A DNA stretch of 14,110 nucleotides from Clostridiales bacterium (GTDB taxonomy: Bacteria > Bacillota_A > Clostridia > Saccharofermentanales > Saccharofermentanaceae). The position numbers were made by a program, and so were the translations under genes. The stretch covers positions 1 to 14,110 of the forward strand of contig JAILHZ010000088.1 of assembly GCA_024695545.1 (NCBI GenBank), in the 5' to 3' direction. Below the pieces are notes generated by a model, which worked only from the letters and a program-made list of their open reading frames with translations, made no database searches and was not told the origin of the DNA. This document shows positions 7,626-14,110 of this stretch, piece after piece (the stretch's first letter is position 1; every line of letters starts with the position of its first letter).

Positions 7626-8213
7626 ATGTCGATCTGCAAGTACTGTAAGCACGTTAACGAGGATGGAACTCCGTTCTGTCAGGTCTGTGGAAAAGCACTG
7701 GATGTTTTTCCGGATCCGACGATTCAGGTGGGGCAGCAGCCTTCTCCGTCAGTTGAGGACGAAGAGAACACGCCGGCCGCTGACAGCATCCCTCCGGTTC
7801 CGCAGAGCGTGCCTTCACAGAGTGCAGAAGGCGCAGGACTTTCGACTTCCCTCAAGAGTAACCCTGATCCGAAGAGAAGCAACTATACCAATACTTTCCC
7901 GATGAATGACAAGGACCGGCAGGCATATGCCGAGAAGCTCGCGAACCCGGACAAGCCGGATCACGACGGTCTTTGTGTTCTTGCGCTGATGTTCGGTATG
8001 CTCAGCTTTATCATCAACCCGCTGTTTATCACCAGCCTTGTGGCAATCATTCTGGGAATCATCGGACATGCATCCGGCGGACCGAAGAGCAGCATTGCAA
8101 AACTGGGATGGATCCTGGGACTGATCTCGCTTGTGGTCTACATTGTGATCGCACTCCTGATCACCGCTATGGCATTCAGCCTGGTATGGTGGATTATCCA
8201 CTTATTTATCTGA
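7626..8213 (+). CDS. Zinc-ribbon membrane protein with DUF4190-like C terminus
   Basis: 195 residues. The ATG at 7626 follows GGAGG, and the gene starts 14 nt after the DUF1846 stop, so the two form an operon. The N terminus is a short zinc ribbon with CKYC (Cys4, Cys7) and CQVC (Cys18, Cys21). Residues 30-112 are a Pro/Ser/Glu-rich, probably disordered linker. Residues about 115-148 and 159-192 are hydrophobic with a Gly-rich turn (GIIGHASGG), giving three or four membrane helices that resemble the DUF4190 fold. The layout suggests a membrane protein with a cytosolic zinc ribbon. Function is unknown; such proteins are common and diverse in Clostridia. No strong terminator is seen in the 27-nt convergent gap after it. 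Confidence 0.85.
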   Translation: MSICKYCKHVNEDGTPFCQVCGKALDVFPDPTIQVGQQPSPSVEDEENTPAADSIPPVPQSVPSQSAEGAGLSTSLKSNPDPKRSNYTNTFPMNDKDRQAYAEKLANPDKPDHDGLCVLALMFGMLSFIINPLFITSLVAIILGIIGHASGGPKSSIAKLGWILGLISLVVYIVIALLITAMAFSLVWWIIHLFI

Positions 8214-8240
8214 CGGGAGTGCTTTTCCGGAGGAGATCCG

Positions 8241-8888
8241 TTATTCCATAAGTTCTTTCCAGGAGCGGACGGCAATGTCCGCTTCTTTTTGCATATCGCT
8301 CCATTCGCCGGAGGAGAGCTCGTCGAAGATGGCTACGGTCTGAAAACCGCCCTTCTTCGCGCCTCTGACTGCGGCGAGGATATCCTCGAACACCGCGCAT
8401 TCGGAAGGGTCAACGCCGAGACGGGATGCGGCGAGAAGATAGATGTCCGGGAAGCCTTTGCCGCGTGAGACCTCGGAATTCAGAGTGATGTTCTGAAAGA
8501 GGGGACGCAGTCCGTTGGCATCGATCACGACATCGATATTGTGCTTCGGCTCCATGGAAGTGGCGACGGCCATCGGCACACCATGCTCGTGAAGAAAGAA
8601 AAGGTACTCTTTCGAAAACGGTTTCATCGGAATCTTTGTCCGGTAATAATCCTCCGACATTTCGAACCAGGCGGCGATCACTTCTTCCGGAGTTTCTGTT
8701 AAGCCGTATCTGTCGATCGTGTACCGGGCGCCCTCATCCCAGCCCATACACTTGATTGCGTCGGTATAATCCTGCGTCGCAACATGCCCCCGGGCGGCAA
8801 GAAATTCTGTGTCGATCTTCTTCCAGACAGACATAGAATCGAAGAGAGTACCATCGAGATCGAAGATGGCGGCCTTTGGTAAGAACAT
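8241..8888 (-). CDS. HAD-superfamily phosphatase (beta-phosphoglucomutase-like, subfamily IA)
   Basis: 215 residues. The ATG at 8888 follows AGGAG with a 5-nt spacer. Motif I is FDLDGTLFDS with nucleophile Asp10 and acid/base Asp12. Residues 18-85 form the helical cap. Motif II is AVATS (Thr110 or Ser111), motif III Lys144 in SRGKGFPDIY, and motif IV FEDILAAVRGAKKGG (Glu168-Asp169). All catalytic positions are present. The sequence resembles the beta-phosphoglucomutase/phosphoglycolate-phosphatase-like group, so it probably dephosphorylates or isomerises a small sugar or related phosphate in the cytoplasm. The exact substrate is not readable. It is monocistronic, convergent with the zinc-ribbon gene and divergent from the GGDEF-EAL gene. 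Confidence 0.92.
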   Translation of the reverse strand: MFLPKAAIFDLDGTLFDSMSVWKKIDTEFLAARGHVATQDYTDAIKCMGWDEGARYTIDRYGLTETPEEVIAAWFEMSEDYYRTKIPMKPFSKEYLFFLHEHGVPMAVATSMEPKHNIDVVIDANGLRPLFQNITLNSEVSRGKGFPDIYLLAASRLGVDPSECAVFEDILAAVRGAKKGGFQTVAIFDELSSGEWSDMQKEADIAVRSWKELME

Positions 8889-8936
8889 AAAAACTCCTAA
8901 AAATCAAATTATTTGCATTTACTATAATTGAAAAAA

Positions 8937-8967
8937 ATTATACCATTAGGCAGACGGAATGTTTCAA
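8937..8967 (-). promoter_or_regulatory. Promoter candidate for the HAD phosphatase
   Basis: On the minus strand a perfect TATAAT (8937-8942) preceded by TGG forms an extended -10. TTGAAA (8962-8967) lies 19 nt upstream. The start site would be near 8930, about 40 nt before the ATG. A mirror TATAAT on the plus strand (8923-8928) forms a 7-bp inverted repeat with it. Confidence 0.6.
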
Positions 8968-9059
8968 TTTTCAAACATTTTTCGAAAAGAACCTGTATTT
9001 CACTGGTTTTTCGTGCATAATTGGAATTGCGTATATTTACTATGGGAGTGGGGGCAGAT

Positions 9060-10940
9060 ATGGCGCAAGATATGGATAACAGAGAAGTTCGAGCGGACGA
9101 ATCATCCTTCATGGAAAGATTCGTCGATACCAGACTGCATTCTGCAGAGAATCATCGTTTTGCTGCGTTAAAGATCGCCGCATATGTGATTTTGTTCCTT
9201 CTCTTTGTCGTATTAAATGCATTAGTTGGTTCTGTTTCCGCACTTGATTTCCTAGTCCCTTTCCGTGGAGTTTTCTCCCTCGTGCAGCTTATGCTCTCGA
9301 TCCTGATCGTCCAGTCCCAGAGCATGAAGGGTTTTTACGCAGTGATCGTAGTGTCGGTACTGCAGATCGTTGCGACGATCGTGGCAATGGCCCGGTTCGA
9401 AGATACTTTCGCACTGAACGGTCTGGCAAGCACGGTCCTGAGCCTGATCATCGTCGGCATCATCCTGGCGTATAACCGCAGGGTCGCCCATGAGATCGAG
9501 CGGGTCGAGGCGAAGACCGAAGAACTCGAGAAAGCGAACTCTGACCTCAAGAAGAGAGAAGAAGAGACGAAGCGCCAGAATACACTGCTTTCCGAATATA
9601 ACCGTGCGATGAAAGAAAACGAGGAGCGCCTCTATCAGATGAACCATTTTGATACGGTAACCGGGCTTCCAAACCGCGTGAAGATCACCGACCGCATGGA
9701 TCTTCTGATCTCACTTCTTTCCAATAAGAATATGCCTTTCGCCCTGATCTATGTTGATCTTGATAACTTTAAGACCATCAATGATTCCATGGGTCATAAG
9801 GTCGGCGATCTGGTCCTGCAGTCTGCGGCATCCCGTCTGACATCGAGTATCGATCAGGAAGACATGATCGGCCGCTGGGGCGGTGACGAATTTGCGATCG
9901 TAGTACAGCGCCAGTTTTCGGACGAGGATATGCTCAATTATGTCGAGAGCCTGCGCGATACACTCGCGAAGCCGTTTAATATCGAAGATTCCGAATATAC
10001 TGTAACCGCCAGCTTCGGCGTGTCCTTCTTCCCGCAGGACGGAACGACTTCCGCAGAGCTGATCAAGTGCGCCGAGACCGCGATGTATAAGGCGAAGGAT
10101 TACGGCAAGAACATGGTGCAGTTCTACAGAAAAGAGATGAAGGACGACATCATGCGCAAGATGAAGTATGAGAGCCGTCTGCTTTCTGCGATCAAGAACC
10201 GGGAACTCTACCTGTGCTTCCAGCCGCAGTATGATATGAAGGAGAGAAAACTCAGAGGATTCGAGGCGCTCTGCCGCTGGAATTCCGAGAGATTCGGCGA
10301 AGTCCCGCCGACAGAATTCATCCCGGTCGCCGAGTCTGTAGGCTTCATCGTTCCCTTAGGTGAGTGGGTCCTCGAGTCGGCCTGCCTCGCTCTGAACCGC
10401 ATCAAGGCAGCCAATAACTGGGACGGTATCATGTCTGTCAACATTTCTGCTGTACAGCTGATGAGTCCGATGTTCCTTCAGTCCGTCAAGAAGATCATCA
10501 AGAACACCGGTGTCGATACGAAGAATCTCGAGTTCGAGGTCACGGAATCCGTCATGGTATCCAACGTCGACTATGCTGTCAAAGTCCTGAAGGAGATCTC
10601 TGCGATGGGTATCACGGTCGCACTCGATGACTTCGGTACCGGCTATTCTTCCCTGAACTATCTCCAGCAGCTCCCGATTAACGTACTGAAGATCGATAAG
10701 TCCTTCGTCGATGAACTCCCGATCAAGAATGCCCAGCGCCTCATGGTCGGCTCGATCATCGGTCTTGTGCACCAGATGAAGATCAAGGTCGTCGCCGAGG
10801 GTGTTGACGACAGACGCCAGCTCGATATCCTGACGAAGTACCAGTGCGATTTCGTCCAGGGCAACATCTGGGGCCGCCCGATCATGGAGAATGAGATCAC
10901 CCAGATTTTCAGCGCCGGAGCAGTGGCAGACGCGCACTAA
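9060..10940 (+). CDS. Membrane GGDEF-EAL protein (cyclic-di-GMP synthesis/degradation)
   Basis: 626 residues from the ATG at 9060, 5 nt after a G-rich ribosome site (GTGGGGG). In-frame ATG 9042 and TTG 9021 lack one. Residues 37-137 form three or four membrane helices, 143-192 a coiled coil, about 195-358 GGDEF, and 367-620 EAL. The cyclase signature GGDEF (274-278) is intact. The inhibitory I-site RxxD is DQED (265-268), so product inhibition is probably lost. The phosphodiesterase domain keeps Glu402-Ala-Leu, Asn461, Glu493, DDFGTGYS (Asp523-Asp524), Lys547, Glu580 and Gln600. The late AEGVE motif reads AEGVD. Both activities therefore look possible. No periplasmic sensor domain is visible, so input may come through the membrane segments. 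Probably monocistronic. Confidence 0.96.
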   Translation: MAQDMDNREVRADESSFMERFVDTRLHSAENHRFAALKIAAYVILFLLFVVLNALVGSVSALDFLVPFRGVFSLVQLMLSILIVQSQSMKGFYAVIVVSVLQIVATIVAMARFEDTFALNGLASTVLSLIIVGIILAYNRRVAHEIERVEAKTEELEKANSDLKKREEETKRQNTLLSEYNRAMKENEERLYQMNHFDTVTGLPNRVKITDRMDLLISLLSNKNMPFALIYVDLDNFKTINDSMGHKVGDLVLQSAASRLTSSIDQEDMIGRWGGDEFAIVVQRQFSDEDMLNYVESLRDTLAKPFNIEDSEYTVTASFGVSFFPQDGTTSAELIKCAETAMYKAKDYGKNMVQFYRKEMKDDIMRKMKYESRLLSAIKNRELYLCFQPQYDMKERKLRGFEALCRWNSERFGEVPPTEFIPVAESVGFIVPLGEWVLESACLALNRIKAANNWDGIMSVNISAVQLMSPMFLQSVKKIIKNTGVDTKNLEFEVTESVMVSNVDYAVKVLKEISAMGITVALDDFGTGYSSLNYLQQLPINVLKIDKSFVDELPIKNAQRLMVGSIIGLVHQMKIKVVAEGVDDRRQLDILTKYQCDFVQGNIWGRPIMENEITQIFSAGAVADAH

Positions 10941-11022
10941 GAAATGCGTGCAGAAACGAAGTCCGGACGGGTGCTTTTCCTGCAGAATTACCTTGTAAGG
11001 TCATAGGAGTTTGCGTTTTCTT

Positions 11023-11058
11023 CCGCTTTTTTGCCTTTATTCGGCAAAAGCACTTTTT
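11023..11058 (+). terminator. Intrinsic terminator of the GGDEF-EAL gene
   Basis: TTTTGCC (11029-11035) pairs with GGCAAAA (11043-11049), with a 7-nt loop. A GC/GC clamp with a two-T bulge can extend the stem. CACTTTTTTCC follows. It lies about 90 nt after the stop codon. Confidence 0.7.
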
Positions 11059-11078
11059 TCCGTTTCTTTTCTGTTTTT

Positions 11079-11107
11079 TTGGGTGTATGCTAATCCCGTT
11101 AAATAAT
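11079..11107 (+). promoter_or_regulatory. Weak promoter candidate for the fusion gene
   Basis: TTGGGT (11079-11084), a 17-nt spacer and AATAAT (11102-11107) are the best sigma-A-like pair in the gap after the GGDEF terminator; TATGCT at 11086-11091 is an alternative -10. A start near 11113-11115 would put the strong hairpin at 11113-11144 at the very 5' end of the mRNA. Confidence 0.35.
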
Positions 11108-11112
11108 CCTAC

Positions 11113-11150
11113 GCTGTGATAATCTGTGAAAACAGTATCACGGCTTTTTT
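11113..11150 (+). terminator. Strong terminator-like hairpin directly upstream of the fusion gene
   Basis: Outer stem 11113-11121 pairs with 11136-11144 (9 bp, one G-U). Inner stem CTGT/ACAG (11124-11127 with 11132-11135) closes a GAAA tetraloop; only A-T at 11122-11123 bulges. TTTTTT follows at 11145-11150. The ribosome site GGAGG (11155-11159) and ATG (11168) come immediately after, leaving no room for a promoter in between. It is either an attenuator or a 5'-stabilising stem-loop. Confidence 0.8.
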
Positions 11151-11167
11151 AACCGGAGGTTTTCGAA

Positions 11168-13780
11168 ATGGCGATGAAACTTGCTTTTTCTACGTTGGCA
11201 TGCCCCGAGTGGTCCTGGAAGGATATCTATCCGATGGCCCATGACCTTGGCTATGCAGGTATCGAGATCAGAGGACTCGGTGAAGAGATCACTGCGTCCC
11301 ATGCAAAGCCGTTCCTTCCGTCGGAAGTGGACCACACCATGGAGAACCTTAGAAAGCTTGGTCTGGAGATTCCATGCTTCTCCTCTAACTGTGTACTGGC
11401 TTACGAAGACGGCGCCAAGATCGCTCCGTCCGAGATCAGTGAATATGTAGAACTTGCCAACAAGTGCGGCGCTCCTTATGTCCGTATCCTCGCGGATGCA
11501 CATCCGGCACCGGAGGGCGAAGTCGACGATGAGAAGATCGTTGCTGAGCTTAAGGAACTGGCACCTCTGTGCGAAGGCAAGAACGTGACACTGCTTGTTG
11601 AGACCAACGGTGTTTATGCTGATACTGCACGTCTGAGAAAGCTCATCGAGGCAGTGGATTCTCCTTATGTAAAAGTACTGTGGGACGTTCATCACCCGTT
11701 CCGTTATTTCGGCGAGTCCGTCGAGACAACATGGGCAAACGTCGGTAAGTATGTCTGCTATATCCATGTAAAGGATTCCATCAAGGAAGAAGACGGATCT
11801 GTGGCTTACCGTCTGCCGGGTCACGGCGATCTTCCGCTGGAAGAACTTTTCGAGCTTCTCGACAAGAACGGCTACGACGGATTCGTATCCCTCGAGTGGG
11901 TAAAGCGCTGGGCAAAAGAGATCGAGAGCGCAGCAATCGTATTCCCGCAGTTCATCAACTTCGTTCGTACCTGGGAAAAGACCAAGGGCACGAAGAAGGT
12001 CATCGAACCTTCCAAGAAGGAAGTCAAAACTGAGGTCCGTCCGGAGGCACCGATCGAGGTCGTTCCTTCCAACATCAAGTATGTGGAAAAAGGCCAGGGC
12101 CAGAGAATGTTCGAGAAAGACGTGCTCGTCGAGATGACTTTCGGTCAGATGCTCGACAAGGTTGCCACCGAGTTCCCGGATCAGACCGCCTTCGCATACA
12201 CCATGCGTGATTACACAAGAACATACAGCGAGTTCAGAGATGATGTTGACCGCGTTTCCAAGATGCTCATGGCCATGGGCGTTAAGAAGGATTCCCACGT
12301 CGCACTCTGGGCCACCAACCGTCCGCAGTGGTTCCTGACATTCTGGGCCTGCGTACGTATCGGTGCCGTACTCGTTACCGTAAATACCGCTTACAAGATC
12401 CACGAGATCGAGTACCTGCTGCGTCAGTCCGATTCCGATACGCTCGTCATGATGGACGGCTACAAGGACATCAACTACGTACAGATCGTTAACGAGATCT
12501 GCCCTGAACTTGCGAAATCCAAGCCGGGCGAGATGGTCTCCGAGAGACTGCCTTTCCTGAAGAACGTTATCACGATCGACAACCGCTATGACGGCTGCTT
12601 CTTCTGGGACGATGAGTTTGAGACCGCAGACGGCAAGGTCAGCGATGCCGAACTCCGTGCTATGATCGATGCGACTCAGCCGGACGAAGTCTGCAACATG
12701 CAGTACACATCCGGTACGACAGGTTTCCCGAAGGGCGTTATGCTTACTCATCGCAATGTTCTTAACAACGGTAAGTGCATCGGTGACTGCATGAACCTCT
12801 CCACCGAGGACAGACTGCTGATCCAGGTGCCGATGTTCCACTGCTTCGGTATGGTACTGGCTATGACTGCTTCCGTAACTCACGGTGTTACGATGGTTCC
12901 GCTCGATTACTTCTCACCGCGTAAGGTTCTGGCTTCCATTACCGCACGCCGCGTAACCGCGATGCACGGTGTTCCGACAATGTTCATCGCGCTTCTCGAG
13001 AACCCTGACTTCGCACAGACTGACTTCTCCTACATGAGAACAGGTATCATGGCAGGATCTCCCTGCCCGATCCCGGTCATGGAAGACGTTGTTAACAAGA
13101 TGAACATGAAAGAGATCACGATCGTTTACGGTCAGACAGAGGCTGCTCCGGGCTGCACCCAGAGCCGTGTCGATGACTCCATCGAAGTTCGTGTTCAGAC
13201 TGTCGGTAAAGAGCTCCCGGGCGTTGAGTGCCGCATCGTAGATCCGGCCACCAACGAGGTTCTGCCGGATAACGTAGACGGTGAGTTCTGCGCCCGTGGT
13301 TACAACATCATGAAGGGTTACTACAAGATGCCTGAGGCAACCAAGGCTGCGATCGATGAGGACGGCTGGTTGCACACAGGTGACCTCGCCCGCCGTACAC
13401 CGGAAGGATATTACAAGATCACCGGCCGTATCAAGGACATGATCATCCGTGGTGGTGAGAACATCTACCCGAAGGAGATCGAAGAGTTCATCTACACGCA
13501 TCCTGATGTTTCTGACGTTCAGGTCATCGGTGTTCCGGATGAGCAGTACGGTGAAGAGATCATGGCCTGCATCATCAAGAAGGAAGGTTCCACACTGACC
13601 GAAGATGATGTCAAGAAGTACGTCAAAGATCACATGGCAAAGCACAAGACACCGCGCTATGTTGCATTCGTAGATGCATTCCCGATGAACGCTGCAGGTA
13701 AGATCCTGAAGTTCAAGATGAGAGAAGATGCGGTCAAGATGCTGGGCCTGGAGAAGGCTTCGAAGATCGAGACAGCCTGA
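11168..13780 (+). CDS. Fusion: xylose-isomerase-like TIM barrel + acyl-CoA synthetase (AMP-binding)
   Basis: 870 residues. The ATG at 11168 has GGAGG 8 nt upstream. Residues 4-265 form a sugar-phosphate isomerase/epimerase TIM barrel (MKLAFSTLACPEW start). The expected divalent-metal residues are Glu145 (LVETN), Asp173 and His176 (WDVHH), His200 (IHVKD) and Glu243 (SLEW). Residues 270-315 are a charged Lys/Glu/Pro linker. Residues about 325-850 form an adenylate-forming enzyme: P-loop YTSGTTGFPKG (513-523), YGQTEAAP (654-661), WLHTGDL (734-740), GRIKDMIIRGGENIYPKE (753-770) and catalytic Lys845 in AAGKILK. The second half resembles short/medium-chain acyl-CoA ligases (FadD-like), which make acyl-AMP and then acyl-CoA. 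Both active sites look intact. The frame is continuous, so the fusion is real. The substrate of either half is unknown. Confidence 0.93.
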   Translation: MAMKLAFSTLACPEWSWKDIYPMAHDLGYAGIEIRGLGEEITASHAKPFLPSEVDHTMENLRKLGLEIPCFSSNCVLAYEDGAKIAPSEISEYVELANKCGAPYVRILADAHPAPEGEVDDEKIVAELKELAPLCEGKNVTLLVETNGVYADTARLRKLIEAVDSPYVKVLWDVHHPFRYFGESVETTWANVGKYVCYIHVKDSIKEEDGSVAYRLPGHGDLPLEELFELLDKNGYDGFVSLEWVKRWAKEIESAAIVFPQFINFVRTWEKTKGTKKVIEPSKKEVKTEVRPEAPIEVVPSNIKYVEKGQGQRMFEKDVLVEMTFGQMLDKVATEFPDQTAFAYTMRDYTRTYSEFRDDVDRVSKMLMAMGVKKDSHVALWATNRPQWFLTFWACVRIGAVLVTVNTAYKIHEIEYLLRQSDSDTLVMMDGYKDINYVQIVNEICPELAKSKPGEMVSERLPFLKNVITIDNRYDGCFFWDDEFETADGKVSDAELRAMIDATQPDEVCNMQYTSGTTGFPKGVMLTHRNVLNNGKCIGDCMNLSTEDRLLIQVPMFHCFGMVLAMTASVTHGVTMVPLDYFSPRKVLASITARRVTAMHGVPTMFIALLENPDFAQTDFSYMRTGIMAGSPCPIPVMEDVVNKMNMKEITIVYGQTEAAPGCTQSRVDDSIEVRVQTVGKELPGVECRIVDPATNEVLPDNVDGEFCARGYNIMKGYYKMPEATKAAIDEDGWLHTGDLARRTPEGYYKITGRIKDMIIRGGENIYPKEIEEFIYTHPDVSDVQVIGVPDEQYGEEIMACIIKKEGSTLTEDDVKKYVKDHMAKHKTPRYVAFVDAFPMNAAGKILKFKMREDAVKMLGLEKASKIETA

Positions 13781-13796
13781 TTTAAATAAGCGAAAA

Positions 13797-13858
13797 AATA
13801 TCTCCCTTGCGACTCAGACTTGTACGCTTTGCGTAACTCGTCGCCAGGGAGATTTTTT
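13797..13858. terminator. Large intrinsic terminator after the fusion gene
   Basis: A 14-bp stem (13800-13813 with 13840-13853, one T-G pair) encloses a second hairpin TACGC-TTT-GCGTA (13823-13835). It is flanked by AAAAAAT upstream and TTTTTT downstream, so it can act on both strands. It starts about 15 nt after the stop codon. Confidence 0.9.
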
Positions 13859-13889
13859 GCGCTCTTTTTAGGGGCTGTCTCGGTCTTTT

Positions 13890-13918
13890 TCAGCCTTGCG
13901 GGGAGCTCGTCGTCAGGG
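13890..13918 (+). repeat. Degenerate copy of the terminator loop and 3' arm
   Basis: This stretch repeats 13815-13849. TCAGCCTTG matches TCAGACTTG, then after about 7 missing bases GCTCGTCGTCAGGG (13905-13918) matches ACTCGTCGCCAGGG (13836-13849) at 12 of 14 positions. The copy lacks a 5' arm and so cannot form the hairpin. Confidence 0.6.
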
Positions 13919-14110
13919 TTTTTCTTGGTTTTGTCAGTTTCACGTGTGCTTTTCGGGACGTGACGTCGGGGGTTTTTCGTTTTTAGTCGATTTCACGTGT
14001 TATAATTCTCGCCTCGAGACAAGGGTTTTTCTTGATTTTGAGATTTCCCGTGATGATTGAATCGAAAAAACGACAGGTGCTTTTCGATTATTCGCATTTT
14101 CCCTTGATGG
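13911..14110 (+). repeat. Degenerate tandem repeat, 53-54-bp period, at least 3.7 units, open at window end
   Basis: Two landmarks recur in phase. A GGGTTTTTC-like word ends at 13924, 13978, 14031 and 14085 (the last degenerate, GGTGCTTTTC). A TTTCACGTGT-like word starts at 13938, 13991, 14044 (TTTCCCGTGA) and 14098 (TTTCCCTTGA). Steps are 54/53/54 and 53/53/54. Between landmarks the units are T-rich and diverged. No reading frame of useful length, no RNA gene and no conserved CRISPR-type repeat is seen here. The array continues beyond the window. Confidence 0.7.
13998..14006 (+). promoter_or_regulatory. Extended -10 promoter candidate inside the repeat array
   Basis: TGTTATAAT forms a perfect extended -10, lying right after the CACGTG palindrome of the second unit. 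The 11-base context GTGTTATAATT is identical to the -10 region of the DUF1846 promoter (5995-6005). No good -35 is seen. It would transcribe rightward, out of the window. Confidence 0.45.

Noticed and set aside
8214..8240. Possible terminator between the convergent zinc-ribbon and HAD genes
   Set aside because: Only a 4-bp CGGA/TCCG stem is present and no T tract follows on either strand.
11138..12883. 581-codon open frame on the strand opposite the fusion gene
   Set aside because: It lies antisense to a clear two-domain enzyme, its translation has no recognisable domain, it is rich in Asp, Val, His and Leu as expected from complementing that codon bias, and it has no ribosome site.
13800..13853. 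Long inverted repeat considered as an insertion-sequence end
   Set aside because: It sits just after a stop codon, has A and T tails and an internal hairpin, and no transposase or target duplication is present. A terminator explains it.
13911..14110. Repeat array considered as CRISPR
   Set aside because: The units are degenerate, with no near-identical 24-37-nt repeat, no hairpin repeat, no distinct spacers and no cas gene nearby.

Overview
This 14.1-kb window looks like chromosomal DNA of an anaerobic Bacillota of the Clostridia type. The evidence is AGGAGG-like ribosome binding sites before most genes, many U-tailed intrinsic terminators, a DUF1846 protein, an MMPL pump paired with a heptad-repeat protein, and a CCA-encoded tRNA. 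Base composition is moderate to high in GC for that group. The genus cannot be decided from the sequence. There is no phage, transposon, rRNA or CRISPR signal.

Layout. 1-4103 (+): the 3' part of an MMPL/RND-type membrane transporter, translationally coupled to a large secreted or membrane-anchored coiled-coil protein, closed by a bidirectional terminator. 4215-5246 (-): two tandem Nudix hydrolases. 5358-5432 (-): tRNA-Arg(CCG) with its own near-consensus promoter and terminator. 5485-5943 (-): dtd, D-aminoacyl-tRNA deacylase. 6127-8213 (+): a DUF1846 protein and a zinc-ribbon membrane protein in one operon, behind a leader with a promoter followed by an intrinsic terminator. 8241-8888 (-): a HAD-superfamily phosphatase. 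9060-10940 (+): a membrane GGDEF-EAL protein of cyclic-di-GMP signalling. 11168-13780 (+): an 870-residue fusion of a xylose-isomerase-like TIM barrel and an acyl-CoA synthetase, again with a terminator-like hairpin directly before its start codon. 13781-14110: no gene, but a large terminator and then a degenerate tandem repeat of 53-54 bp period that runs off the window end.

How the parts fit. The MMPL pump and coiled-coil protein probably form one cell-envelope export or assembly unit. dtd and tRNA-Arg belong to translation and its quality control. The Nudix and HAD proteins are general metabolite housekeeping. The least conventional items are the TIM-barrel/acyl-CoA synthetase fusion, the promoter-terminator leaders in front of DUF1846 and in front of the fusion, and the 53-54-bp repeat array. 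No multi-gene defence or biosynthetic system is evident.
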